Assembly (NCBI RefSeq): GCF_017916505.1
Contig: NZ_JAFMSZ010000001.1
Span: 372,001-436,000 of the forward strand
Direction: 5' to 3'
Length of the DNA: 64,000 nucleotides
From: Naasia sp. SYSU D00057
GTDB taxonomy: Bacteria > Actinomycetota > Actinomycetes > Actinomycetales > Microbacteriaceae
Positions within the stretch are counted from its first letter, which is position 1. Every line of letters begins with the position of its first letter. The translations under genes and the position numbers were made by a program. Shown in pieces: positions 1 through 8,516 of the stretch. Under the pieces are notes generated by a model. The model saw only the letters and a list, made by a program, of their open reading frames with translations, was not told where the DNA came from and did no database searches.

Positions 1-679
1 TCACGAAGGTGAGGATGCGGACCGCGACCACGGGGACGAGGGAGGCGTACGCGGCCTGGGCGTCACCGCCGACCGCGTAGACGTGGCGCAGGAACTTCGT
101 CCGGGAGAGGACGAGCCAGATCAGCACGGCGACGAGCACGCACCAGACGGGCACCGGGATGCCGGCGAACGCGAGCCGGAAGCCCTGCGTCATCGCGGGC
201 GGCACCGCGCCGCCGGGACTCGGCAGCACGACGAGGGTGATGCCGCCGAACACGGACGCCGTCGCGAAGGTGACGATGAGCGGCTGCAGCCGGACGACGG
301 CGGTGAGGAGGCCGTTGACGAGCCCGCACGCGGCGCCGGTGGCGAGGGCGGCGAGGAAGCCGACGCCGATGAGGGCGTCGCTGCCGTTCATCACCTTGAG
401 GGCGACCACGCTCGACAGCGCGACGATGGTGCCGATCGACAGGTCGAGCCCGCCGCCGATCACGACGATCGCCTGCGCGACCGCGGCGAAGACGAGCGGC
501 ACGAACGTCGCGAACGTGCTGGTGATCGAGTAGAGCGTGAAGAAGGTGGGCTGCACCATCGCGTTCACGAGGACGACCGCGGCGAGCAGTCCCCAGGTGA
601 CGACCGAAGCGACCTGCACGCGGCGGATCCAGGCGACGGCGCGACTGCTCGCCGCGCGGTTGTCGACTCCCAGTGTCAT
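1..679 (-). CDS. Sugar ABC transporter permease, RbsC-like (partial, C-terminus beyond window)
   Basis: Inner-membrane permease of a carbohydrate ABC importer of the ribose/xylose/galactose class. About 226 residues are visible from an ATG at 679, running off the left edge. The reading is strongly hydrophobic with several membrane segments and carries the family hallmark GGGLDLSIGTIVAL, followed later by a loop reading RTKFLRHVYAVGGD that is typical of this permease family. The ATG overlaps the stop of the ATPase gene (ATGA at 676-679), so the two are translationally coupled. With the upstream binding protein and ATPase it makes a complete importer. The substrate cannot be read from the sequence. 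Confidence 0.9.
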   Translation of the reverse strand, partial: MTLGVDNRAASSRAVAWIRRVQVASVVTWGLLAAVVLVNAMVQPTFFTLYSITSTFATFVPLVFAAVAQAIVVIGGGLDLSIGTIVALSSVVALKVMNGSDALIGVGFLAALATGAACGLVNGLLTAVVRLQPLIVTFATASVFGGITLVVLPSPGGAVPPAMTQGFRLAFAGIPVPVWCVLVAVLIWLVLSRTKFLRHVYAVGGDAQAAYASLVPVVAVRILTFV

Positions 680-2229
680 CGGTCGCTCCCGTCCGGTGCC
701 GCGGCGACCGTCTCGTCGACCGTGCCCTGGTCGCCCTCGCCGATCAGCAGCGCGGCCGCGACGAGGCGATCGGAGGTGATCTCGTCGCCGACGAGCTGAG
801 TGCGGATCCGGCCCTCGTAGAGCACGATCACGCGGTCGCAGAGCTCGGCGAGCTCCACGTCGTCGCTCGAGTTGAGGATGACCGCGACGCCGCTGTCGGC
901 GAGCTCGCGGACGATGGCGTAGATCTCCGCCTTCGCGGAGATGTCAACGCCCTTGGTCGGGTCGTCGAGCAGGACGACCGCCGGCTCGTTGAGGAGCCAC
1001 TTCGCGATCACGACCTTCTGCGCGTTGCCGCCGGAGAGGCTCGTGACCGGGTCGTCGAGTCCGCCGATCTTGATGCTGAGCCGCTGGACGGCATCGGCGG
1101 CGACGCCGCGCTCGCGGCGCATCGAAATGCCGAGGGCCGCGAGGAGCCGGCGGCGCAGGCTGACGATCGAGAGGTTCTCCTGGATCGCGCGCTGCATGAA
1201 CAGTCCCTGCGACCCGCGGTCGCCCGGAACGAGGGCGAATCCGTTGCCGGTCGCCTTGACGACCGACGTGTTCGCGACCCGGCGGCCGTTCAGCTCGATC
1301 TCCCCGGCGCGGATCGGGGTGGCGCCGAAGAGGGCGAGCAGCAGCTCGGACTGGCCCTGTCCCTGCAACCCGCCGAGGCCGAGGATCTCGCCGCGGTGGA
1401 CGTCGAGGTCGACGTCGGAGACGCCGGGCGCCGTCAGCCCACGCACGCGGAGCACCATGTCGTCGGTCCGCGCGAGCTCGGCGCGCCGCTCGGCCTGGGC
1501 GACGTCGCCGACCATCGTCCGCACCAGCTCGGACTCGCTCGTCTCCGCGATGGTGAGGGTCGCGACGGTGCGCCCGGTGCGCAGGATGGTCGCGCGGTCG
1601 CAGATCGTCATGACCTCCTCGAGCCGGTGCGAGACGAACACGACGCACGTTCCGGCGGCGGTGAGCTCGCGGATGATCTCGAAGAGCAGCTGCACCTGGT
1701 CGCGGTGGAGGGACGCGGTCGCCTCGTCGAGGATCAGGATGCGGGGCCGGCGGAGCACGGCCTTCGCGATCTCGACGAGCTGCTGCTGGCCGGGTGTAAG
1801 GGACGACACCTCGGTGGTCGCGGTGACGCCGGGACCGAGGCCGGGGCGCAGCCGCTCGAGGACCTCGTCGATCTCGGCCGCGCTCGCCCGGTTGTCGACG
1901 AAGCCGGCGCGGGTCGGCTCGACTCCGAGCGTGAGGTTGCGGCCGACCGTGAGGCTGTCGACGAGCGACAGCTGCTGGTAGACGGCTGCGATGCCCCGCG
2001 CGGCGGCATCGCGCGGCTTGCCGATGGTGATCGGCTGCCCGTCCAGCTCGATGGTGGCCGCGTCCGGGCTGACGGTGCCCGCGAGCACCTTGTTGAGCGT
2101 CGACTTGCCCGACCCGTTCGGGCCGAGGAGGCCGTGGACCTCCCCGGCCTCGAGCGAGAGGCTCGCGCCGTCGAGGGCGCGGACGCCGCCGTAGCGCTTG
2201 TGCACTCCGGTCATGCTGAGCAGGGGCAC
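676..2229 (-). CDS. Sugar ABC transporter ATP-binding protein, double-NBD RbsA/MglA type
   Basis: Cytoplasmic ATPase with two tandem nucleotide-binding domains, 517 aa, the usual length for this family. Domain 1 has Walker A GPNGSGKST (residues 36-44), a signature region SSLTPGQQQLVEIAK and Walker B ILILDEAT. Domain 2 has a degenerate Walker A (GGLQGQGQSE) but a good LSGGNAQK signature and VVLLDDPTKGVD. An inactive second site is normal for RbsA-like proteins. The start is a GTG at 2229 because AAGGAGAGG lies just upstream. It sits 116 nt after the binding-protein gene and overlaps the permease start by 4 nt. Confidence 0.93.
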   Translation of the reverse strand: MPLLSMTGVHKRYGGVRALDGASLSLEAGEVHGLLGPNGSGKSTLNKVLAGTVSPDAATIELDGQPITIGKPRDAAARGIAAVYQQLSLVDSLTVGRNLTLGVEPTRAGFVDNRASAAEIDEVLERLRPGLGPGVTATTEVSSLTPGQQQLVEIAKAVLRRPRILILDEATASLHRDQVQLLFEIIRELTAAGTCVVFVSHRLEEVMTICDRATILRTGRTVATLTIAETSESELVRTMVGDVAQAERRAELARTDDMVLRVRGLTAPGVSDVDLDVHRGEILGLGGLQGQGQSELLLALFGATPIRAGEIELNGRRVANTSVVKATGNGFALVPGDRGSQGLFMQRAIQENLSIVSLRRRLLAALGISMRRERGVAADAVQRLSIKIGGLDDPVTSLSGGNAQKVVIAKWLLNEPAVVLLDDPTKGVDISAKAEIYAIVRELADSGVAVILNSSDDVELAELCDRVIVLYEGRIRTQLVGDEITSDRLVAAALLIGEGDQGTVDETVAAAPDGSDR

Positions 2230-2255
2230 GAGCCTCTCCTTCGAGGATCGATCAG

Positions 2256-2295
2256 GTCCGTCGCCGCCCGCTGGGAGGAGCGGACGGCGACGGAC
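2256..2295 (-). terminator. Stem-loop between binding-protein and ATPase genes
   Basis: An 11-bp perfect inverted repeat (GTCCGTCGCCG at 2256-2266 and its complement at 2285-2295) with an 18-nt loop lies in the 116-nt gap inside the transporter operon. No T run follows. Such hairpins after binding-protein genes commonly act as partial terminators or 3' stabilisers that raise binding-protein levels over the membrane parts; that role is inferred here. Confidence 0.5.
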
Positions 2296-2345
2296 TGAGG
2301 GGGTGGGCGCCGAGGTTCAGCCGGCGACGAGCGGCCGAAGCGGCG

Positions 2346-3428
2346 TCAGCCCGCGAAGTACTCGCCCACTTCGTCGGCGGAGAGCACCGAGTCGAGCACG
2401 TACGAGTCGGGCTGGTCCTGCACCTCCGCCCACTTCTCGTCGAAGTTGTCGTTGGTGATCGCCTCCTCGAGCTCGAGCACGATGTCGCCGTCGACGGTCT
2501 TCGACTCGTCGAGCTCCTCGCCCTGCAGCTGACGGACCGCGAAGTGCAGCGCGGTCGCGCCGGTGCCGGGAGGGTTCACGACGCCGATGCTCTGGAAGCC
2601 GTCCGCCTTGAGCTCGCTCCACATGCGCATGTAGCCGTTGCGCGCCTCGCCGCTGACGACGATGTCGCCGGTGCGGTTCGCGGCCTCGACGGCGCGGAGC
2701 ACGCCCTGAGCCATGCCGTCCTGCGTCCACACGCCCTGCAGGTCGGGGTAGGTGGCGAGCAGGTCGCTCATCGTCTGCTGGCCGGTCGCCTGGTCCCAGT
2801 CGCCGTTGCCGACGGCGAGCACCTCGACGCCCGAGCTGTCGAACACGGCCTTCGCGGCGTTCCAGCGGGCCTCGTTCGCGGGGTGGCCCTCGATGCCGTT
2901 GACGACGACGATCTTGCCGCCCTCGCCGACCGTGTCCGCGAGCCACTGTGCGCTCGTCTCGGCCCACTTGGCCTGGTCGATGCCGACGTTGAGCACCTCT
3001 TCGGTGTCGACCGCCTGGTCGATCGCGTAGACCCGGATGCCCTGGCCGATCGCCTCCTGGAACACCGCGTCGAGCGCGCTGCCGGAGTTCGGGTCGATGA
3101 TGATCGCGTCGACGCCGCGATTGATCAGGTTGCGGACCTGCTGGATCTGACCGTTGACGTCGGCGTCCGCGTTCTCGAGCACCAGCTCGTCGACGACTCC
3201 GTCGGCCTTGTACTCGTTGAACACCTCCTCGATGTCGGCGATCATCTGGGTGCGGTACTCGCTGCCGACGAAGGCGTTGCTGACGCCGATGGTGAAGGGG
3301 CCCCCGCTGGCGCCGCCTCCCCCTTCGCCGCCGCCCGTGTCGCCGCCGGTGGTGGGGGCGGTGCTCGAACAGCCGGTGAGCAGTGCGGCGCTGACCGCGA
3401 GGACGGCGATGCCGGTCCGATAGCGCAT
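2346..3428 (-). CDS. Sugar ABC transporter substrate-binding lipoprotein
   Basis: Periplasmic-binding-protein-like (RbsB/type 1 fold) lipoprotein of 360 aa. A signal peptide ends in the lipobox LLTGC with the lipidated cysteine at residue 20, followed by a Gly/Ser/Thr linker (about residues 21-43). The mature part has the family pattern of a ribose-binding-type protein, including GVDAIIIDPNSGSALD and VVNGIEGHPANEARWNA. The start ATG at 3428 has a GGAGG Shine-Dalgarno. It is the first gene of the importer operon, 29 nt downstream of a 23-bp palindrome that is probably the ROK operator. Ligand unknown; a sugar or sugar alcohol is expected. Confidence 0.9.
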   Translation of the reverse strand: MRYRTGIAVLAVSAALLTGCSSTAPTTGGDTGGGEGGGGASGGPFTIGVSNAFVGSEYRTQMIADIEEVFNEYKADGVVDELVLENADADVNGQIQQVRNLINRGVDAIIIDPNSGSALDAVFQEAIGQGIRVYAIDQAVDTEEVLNVGIDQAKWAETSAQWLADTVGEGGKIVVVNGIEGHPANEARWNAAKAVFDSSGVEVLAVGNGDWDQATGQQTMSDLLATYPDLQGVWTQDGMAQGVLRAVEAANRTGDIVVSGEARNGYMRMWSELKADGFQSIGVVNPPGTGATALHFAVRQLQGEELDESKTVDGDIVLELEEAITNDNFDEKWAEVQDQPDSYVLDSVLSADEVGEYFAG

Positions 3429-3456
3429 TGATTCCTCCTTGAATCGGTGCTGCCTC

Positions 3457-3479
3457 TAAATTTTCGATCCGAAAATTTA
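3457..3479. promoter_or_regulatory. Perfect palindrome, putative ROK operator
   Basis: TAAATTTTCG (3457-3466) and its exact complement CGAAAATTTA (3470-3479) flank a 3-bp spacer. It is very AT-rich in a high-GC window, lies 29-51 nt upstream of the binding-protein start, and overlaps the TAA stop of the ROK gene. Palindromes of this size and base composition are typical ROK/NagC-class operators. Binding by the adjacent regulator is inferred. Confidence 0.75.
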
Positions 3480-4697
3480 TGCGGATTCTATGAGCCGCTC
3501 CTCGACGGCGACAAGGGACGAGTCCGCATCGTTATCTGACTCCTCGAGGAGCGACGAGACGCCGCCCGCGACGTCGAACGCCTGGAAGGCGGCGCCGACC
3601 AGGGTCGCCGATGGCACCGCGACGGGTGCGAGCGTCGGCATCTCGATGACGTGCGGGCGGATGCGCGCCACGAGCTCCGGGATGACGTGGTCGCTCCACC
3701 GCTCGAAGAAGCCGGCCAGCAGGATCGCCTCCGGCGCGAGCAGGGAGCAGACGTTGACGAGAGCGAGCGCGTACTCGTCGAAGAGATCCTCGAGGGCGGC
3801 ACGGGCGGCCGGGTCCGCGGCGGCCGCCCGCTGCAGGAGGCGGTCCGCCGCGAGTGGGACGGGCTCGGCGTCGCTCGCGATGCCGAGCCGGCGGGCCCGC
3901 TCCGCGAAGGCGCCGATGCCGAGGCGCTTGTCGATGTCGCCGAACCCCTCGTACGCCTGTCCCAGCGACTCGGTCCCCCGGAGCATGCGGCCGAGCTGTC
4001 CTGCCGCCCCGGCGGCTCCGCGCAGCAGCCGTCCGTCCTCGACGATTCCGGACCCGACACCGCTGAACACGGCGATCGCGACCAGCGAGCGGACCCGCCG
4101 GTGCCAGCCGCCGCGGAAGGCCGCCACGGCGATGAGGTTGGCGTCGTTCTCGACGACCACAGGGACGGCCGTGCGGCCCTGGACGCGGGCCTGCAGGGGG
4201 ACGCCGAACCAGTCGACGCTCGGCGCGACGGTCACACTGCCGCTCCCGTCGACGGCACCGGGCACCGAGATGCCGACGCCGCGGATCCGCACGCCTCGGC
4301 GCTCGTAGTCGCCGAGCGCCTCGTCGATCAGGTCGAGGACCTCGGCGACGCGACCGTCGCCGGCGATCCGCTCGGCGGGGACGCGCCGGCTCTCGATCAC
4401 GTGCCCGGCCAGGTCGACGAGTGCCAGGTCGGTGGAGAAGTCGGCGACGTCGACGGCGAGCAGGGAGGACGACGTCCAGTTCACCTCGACGAGCAGCGCC
4501 GGTCGTCCGCGCGCCTCGGACTGGGATCCGGCGCCCGACACGAGCCCCGCCTCCATGAGGGAGGCGATGAGCCGGTTGACCGTCGCGGGCGCGAGCGAGG
4601 TCGCGCGGCCGATTCCGATCCGGGTGAGCGCCCCCTGCTCCCACAGGCAGCGCAGCACCTTCTCGCGGTTCACCCGCGCCAGCTGCGTCGTCGTCAT
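3477..4697 (-). CDS. ROK family transcriptional regulator
   Basis: A 406-aa repressor with an N-terminal winged helix-turn-helix (about residues 5-65, including GRATSLAPATVNRLIASLMEAG) and a ROK sugar-kinase-like domain containing VVVENDANLIAVAAF. The usual zinc-binding Cys cluster of ROK repressors is not evident. The start is the ATG at 4697 (reading MTTTQLARVNREK), which has GGAGG 8 nt upstream; an in-frame ATG at 4730 has no such site. It lies immediately upstream of the sugar importer on the same strand and most likely controls it through the palindrome overlapping its own stop codon, relieving repression when the imported sugar or its phosphate binds. Confidence 0.88.
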   Translation of the reverse strand: MTTTQLARVNREKVLRCLWEQGALTRIGIGRATSLAPATVNRLIASLMEAGLVSGAGSQSEARGRPALLVEVNWTSSSLLAVDVADFSTDLALVDLAGHVIESRRVPAERIAGDGRVAEVLDLIDEALGDYERRGVRIRGVGISVPGAVDGSGSVTVAPSVDWFGVPLQARVQGRTAVPVVVENDANLIAVAAFRGGWHRRVRSLVAIAVFSGVGSGIVEDGRLLRGAAGAAGQLGRMLRGTESLGQAYEGFGDIDKRLGIGAFAERARRLGIASDAEPVPLAADRLLQRAAAADPAARAALEDLFDEYALALVNVCSLLAPEAILLAGFFERWSDHVIPELVARIRPHVIEMPTLAPVAVPSATLVGAAFQAFDVAGGVSSLLEESDNDADSSLVAVEERLIESA

Positions 4698-4793
4698 TGA
4701 AGGCCTCCGGTCGCGGTCAGCGTAGTGCACCGCCTGCCGCCGGGCGGCGCGTCCGATTCCGCGACGAGCGCCTCGCCGGTCGGGGCAGGCGGG

Positions 4794-7277
4794 TCAGAGG
4801 CGGGTGAGGCCGAGGATGCGGACGACCGCGACGCCCTGCTCCTCCGACGCGGCGAGGTCCACCTCGGCGTCGATCCCCCAGTCGTGGTCGCCGGCCGGGT
4901 CGTCGAGGATCTGCCGTACGCGCCATCGCTGCGGCTCCTCCTCGACGAGGAGCATCCGCGGTCCACGTGCAGCCGGTCCCGTGCCGATGGCGTCGTGCTC
5001 GGCGAAGTACGCGTCGAGGGCGGCGCCCCATCGGTCCTCGTCCATGCCGTCCTCGGCATCCAACTCGCCGAGCTGGTCGGCGCGGTCGAGCGCCGCGAGC
5101 TGGACCCGGCGGAACAGCTCGTTGCGGACGAGCACGAGGAACGCGCGCCGGTTGGTGAGCACGCTCGGCGGGGGCGGCGGCACCACCGGCGCGTCCGGGT
5201 CGTCGGCCGGATTGATCAGCCGCTCCCACTCGTCGACGAGGCTCGAGTCGACCTGGCGGACGAGCTCGCCCAGCCACTCGAGGATGTCGCGGAGCTCCTC
5301 CCCCGTGGCCGCGTCGGGCACGGTCTGCCGGAGCGCGCGGTAGGCGTCGCTGAGGTAGCGGAGCACGAGACCCTCGCTGCGGCCCAGCTGGTAGAAGGAG
5401 ACGAACTCGCCGAAGGTCATCGCCCGCTCGAACATGTCGCGGACCACCGACTTCGGCCGCAGCTCGAAGTCGCGCACCCACGGCTGGCCCTGCGCGAACG
5501 TCTCGAACGCCTGCCCCAGCAGGTCCTCGAGCGGCTTCGGGTAGGTGATCGCCTCGAGGAGCTCCATCCGCTCCTCGTACTCGATGCCCTCCGCCTTCAT
5601 CGCCGCGACGGCCTCGCCGCGGGCGCGGAACTCCTGCTGGGACAGCACGGGCCGCGGGTCGTCGAGGGTGGCCTCGATCACGCTGATGACGTCGAGGGCG
5701 TGCGTCGGCGACTCGGCGTCGAGGAGCTCGAATGCGGCCAGCGCGAACGGCGAGAGCGGCTGGTTGAGCGCGAAGTTCGGCGGCAGGTCGACGAGGAGGC
5801 GCACCTGGCCGTCGGCGACCTGCACGACGCCCGCCGCCTTGAGCGTGCGGTAGATGCCGAGGGCGCGCCGAGCGAGCGCGTACTGCCGGTGCCGGGGCTC
5901 GTGGCTGCCGAAGATCAGCTCGCGGACGTTCGCGAGCACGTCGCCGCCGCGCGCGATGACGTTGATGAGCATCGCCGCGGTGAGCTGCATGCTGCTCGTC
6001 AGCGCCTCCGGCTCGGCCTCGACGAGCTTGCGGAAGCTCGGCTCGCCCCAGGACACGAAGCCCTCGGGCGCCTTCTTGCGGATGATCTTCCGCTTCTTCT
6101 TCGGGTCGTCGCCGGCCTTGGCGATCGCCTTCGCGTTCTCGATCTCGTGCTCGGGCGCCTGCACGAGCACCGTTCCGGCGGTGTCGTAGCCGGCGCGGCC
6201 CGCACGTCCCGCGATCTGGTGGAACTCGCGCGCGGTGAGGTGGCGCATCCGCGTGCCGTCGTACTTGGTGAGCGCGGTGAGCAGCACCGTGCGGATCGGC
6301 ACGTTGATGCCGACGCCGAGCGTGTCGGTGCCGCAGATGACCTTCAGCAGGCCCCGCTGCGCGAGCTGCTCGACGAGGCGGCGGTACTTCGGCAGCATCC
6401 CCGCGTGGTGCACGCCGATCCCGCTGCGGACGAGGCGGCTGAGGGTGCGGCCGAACCCGGTGGTGAAACGGAAGCCGCCGATCTCCTCGGCGATGCGGTC
6501 GCGCGCCTCGCGGTCGATCACCCGGATGCTCGTGAGCGCCTGCGCCCGCTCCATCGCGGCCGCCTGCGAGAAGTGCACGATGTAGACGGGCGCGCCCGCG
6601 CTGTGCAGCAGCTCCTCGACGGTCTCCTGCACGGGCGTCTGGGCGTAGTAGAAGTGCAGCGGCACCGGGCGGTCGACGCTCGTCACCTGCGCGACCGGTC
6701 GCCGAGTGCGGCGATGGAGGTCGTCGGCGATGCGGGTGACGTCGCCGAGGGTCGCGGACATCAGCACGAACTGGGCGTGCGGGAGGGTGAGCAGCGGCAC
6801 CTGCCAGGCCCAGCCGCGGTCCGGGTCGGAGTAGAAGTGGAACTCGTCCATCACCACCTGGTCGACGGGCGCATCGTCCCCGCGGCGCAGGGCGACGTTG
6901 GCGAGGATCTCGGCCGTGCAGCAGATGATTGGCGCGTCCGCGTTGACCGAGGAGTCGCCCGTCACCATGCCGACGTTCTCCGCGCCGAAGATGTCGACGA
7001 GCGCGAAGAACTTCTCGCTGACCAGGGCCTTGATCGGCGCGGTGTAGTACGAGCGCTTGCCCTGGGCGATCGCGGTGGCGTGCGCGGCGACGGCGACGAG
7101 GGACTTCCCGCTGCCGGTCGGCGTGGCGAGGATCACGTTCGACCCGGTGACGATCTCGACGATCGCCTCGTCCTGCGCCGGATACAGGTCGAGCCCCTGC
7201 TCCCCCGCCCAGTCGACGAAGGCGGCGTACGCGGCGTCCGGATCGTCGGTCGCGGGCATCCGGTCGAGGAGGGGCAT
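4794..7277 (-). CDS. DEAD/DEAH-box (Ski2-like) helicase with DUF3516-type C-terminus
   Basis: Superfamily 2 helicase of 827 aa. Motif I is ATPTGSGKS near the N-terminus, motif II reads VMDEFHF, motif III LMSATLGD, and motif VI QIAGRAGRAGYD, followed by the long C-terminal region seen in actinobacterial DUF3516 helicases, ending WRVRQILDDPAGDHDWGIDAEV. These are probably RNA or DNA remodelling enzymes; the role is not established. The start is the ATG at 7277 (MPLLDRMPATDD). The open frame runs further upstream, but that stretch passes through an intergenic repeat and reads as non-protein. It diverges from a NERD-domain gene. Confidence 0.88.
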   Translation of the reverse strand: MPLLDRMPATDDPDAAYAAFVDWAGEQGLDLYPAQDEAIVEIVTGSNVILATPTGSGKSLVAVAAHATAIAQGKRSYYTAPIKALVSEKFFALVDIFGAENVGMVTGDSSVNADAPIICCTAEILANVALRRGDDAPVDQVVMDEFHFYSDPDRGWAWQVPLLTLPHAQFVLMSATLGDVTRIADDLHRRTRRPVAQVTSVDRPVPLHFYYAQTPVQETVEELLHSAGAPVYIVHFSQAAAMERAQALTSIRVIDREARDRIAEEIGGFRFTTGFGRTLSRLVRSGIGVHHAGMLPKYRRLVEQLAQRGLLKVICGTDTLGVGINVPIRTVLLTALTKYDGTRMRHLTAREFHQIAGRAGRAGYDTAGTVLVQAPEHEIENAKAIAKAGDDPKKKRKIIRKKAPEGFVSWGEPSFRKLVEAEPEALTSSMQLTAAMLINVIARGGDVLANVRELIFGSHEPRHRQYALARRALGIYRTLKAAGVVQVADGQVRLLVDLPPNFALNQPLSPFALAAFELLDAESPTHALDVISVIEATLDDPRPVLSQQEFRARGEAVAAMKAEGIEYEERMELLEAITYPKPLEDLLGQAFETFAQGQPWVRDFELRPKSVVRDMFERAMTFGEFVSFYQLGRSEGLVLRYLSDAYRALRQTVPDAATGEELRDILEWLGELVRQVDSSLVDEWERLINPADDPDAPVVPPPPPSVLTNRRAFLVLVRNELFRRVQLAALDRADQLGELDAEDGMDEDRWGAALDAYFAEHDAIGTGPAARGPRMLLVEEEPQRWRVRQILDDPAGDHDWGIDAEVDLAASEEQGVAVVRILGLTRL

Positions 7278-7344
7278 CCCCTGCAGTCTCCCCCATGCGC
7301 CGGGGCGCGCCGAATCCGCGTCCGCCGCAGACCGGGGCGGGGAA

Positions 7345-7431
7345 CTGTCCCTCAACAGGCGGAATTCCTCCCGGCAGGCAGAATCGGCCGTCTTTTGCCT
7401 GTTGGGGGGATTTCTGCCTGTTGAGGGACAG
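7345..7431. repeat. Family B intergenic element, copy 1 (CAACAGG core)
   Basis: Outer arms CTGTCCCTCAACAGGC (7345-7360) and its perfect complement (7416-7431) enclose further core copies: CAGGCA at 7375-7380 opposite TGCCTG at 7396-7401, and TTTCTGCCTG at the inner edge of the right arm. It lies between the divergent helicase and NERD genes. The same outer arms recur at 55112-55198. Confidence 0.8.
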
Positions 7432-7553
7432 GAGGGAGGGCGGCGACGAAGGGCTGGCGGCCGCCGTGCCCTGTTCGGGGCCCGCTCGTTCTGGGAGTGT
7501 CCGTGGCCGGCGGGCGCTCGATACGGTCGAGGTCCGATCCTGAGAGACCGACA

Positions 7554-8351
7554 ATGACCGTCACCGCATCCGCCACCGCCTCCCGGCACGGCCTGCCCGG
7601 ACAGCTCCTCATCGAGGAGGTCGTCCGCCGCCAGGACCGGCAGGAGCCTCGCACGCTCGCCGACCGCCTTCTCGGCCGGTCGCCGATCAGCGCCAAGGAC
7701 CTGCCCTGGTACGTGGGCGCGAAGGGCGAGCTCGTCGTCGGGCGCCTCCTCGACCGGCTCTCCGGCGAGTGGCGGGTCCTGCACTCGATCCCGGTCGGGC
7801 ACGCCGCCGACATCGACCACGTGGTCATCGGGCCGTCCGGCGTCTTCGTCCTCAACACCAAGCACCACGCCGGCAAGCGCGTCTGGGCGGCCGGTCGCGG
7901 AGTGCTCGTCAACGGGCAGCGCCTCCCCTACGTCGTCAAGGCCGAGCGCGAGGCGATGAGAGTCACCGATGCCCTGGCGCGCGCCGGCGTGCTCGGCACC
8001 GCGGTGCAGCCGCTGATCGTGCTCGTCGGCGTCGCCTCGCTCTCGCTCCGCGCCTCGACGGAGGTGCCGATCGTGCGCGCCGAGCGACTCCTGCCGTGGC
8101 TGCGGTCGCAGCCCGCTCGGCTCGAGGAGGAGGTCGTCGCCGAGCTGGCCCTGCGCCTCCGCCGCCCCGGCATCTGGGCCGACGGCACCGAGCCCGTGCC
8201 CGACGCCCGCGCCCGGTTCGCGGCGATCGACGCCGAGGTCGCGCGCGCCGCCGCGGTGCGGAGGATGTGGGCGCTCGGGGGTGCTGCGGCGTCCCTCGGA
8301 GCCGTGTATTCGCTGATGACCGCGGCGCTGACGGTGCTCGGCGGTCGCTGA
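7554..8351 (+). CDS. NERD (nuclease-related) domain protein
   Basis: A 265-aa protein with a NERD domain in its first half: VGAKGELVVGRLLDRL, then IPVGHAADIDHVVIGPSGVFVLNTKHH, where D-H-V-V and N-T-K correspond to the restriction-endonuclease-like D...(E/D)xK core. The C-terminus is hydrophobic (about residues 237-262) and probably a membrane anchor. The chosen ATG at 7554 begins MTVTAS and is preceded by a TACGGT -10-like box near 7523. NERD proteins are assumed to act on DNA or RNA, but activity is rarely shown. It diverges from the helicase gene. Confidence 0.8.
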   Translation: MTVTASATASRHGLPGQLLIEEVVRRQDRQEPRTLADRLLGRSPISAKDLPWYVGAKGELVVGRLLDRLSGEWRVLHSIPVGHAADIDHVVIGPSGVFVLNTKHHAGKRVWAAGRGVLVNGQRLPYVVKAEREAMRVTDALARAGVLGTAVQPLIVLVGVASLSLRASTEVPIVRAERLLPWLRSQPARLEEEVVAELALRLRRPGIWADGTEPVPDARARFAAIDAEVARAAAVRRMWALGGAAASLGAVYSLMTAALTVLGGR

Positions 8352-8414
8352 CGCAAGTGTCGCCCATGGAAAGGGCGGCAGAAGGCGGGTGGTCGGGATC
8401 GAGGGTGCGGTTGC

Positions 8415-8459
8415 GTGATTTCGAGACGCGCGCCTGCGGCGCGCTCCTCAATCACCGGG
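8415..8459 (+). repeat. Family A palindromic intergenic repeat, copy 1
   Basis: Begins GTGATTTCGAGACGC and ends CTCCTCAATCACCGGGG, with an inner GCGCGC(CTGCG)GCGCGC hairpin and GTGATT/AATCAC ends pairing. It lies between the NERD gene and the quinone oxidoreductase. Further copies are at 60635-60678 (inverted) and 60732-60774. It resembles a REP-like repeat I recall as common in Microbacteriaceae intergenic regions. Confidence 0.75.
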
Positions 8460-8516
8460 GATGCAACGGCCGGTCCACCCCTCCCCCTCGCGCGTTCGCC
8501 GGGGTTGACTGGGAGG

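Noticed and set aside
4725-7424. Long rightward frame opposite the helicase
   Set aside because: Composition (Arg/Leu/Asp/Val-rich, no motifs) is that of an antisense shadow of a high-GC gene; the opposite strand has all helicase motifs.
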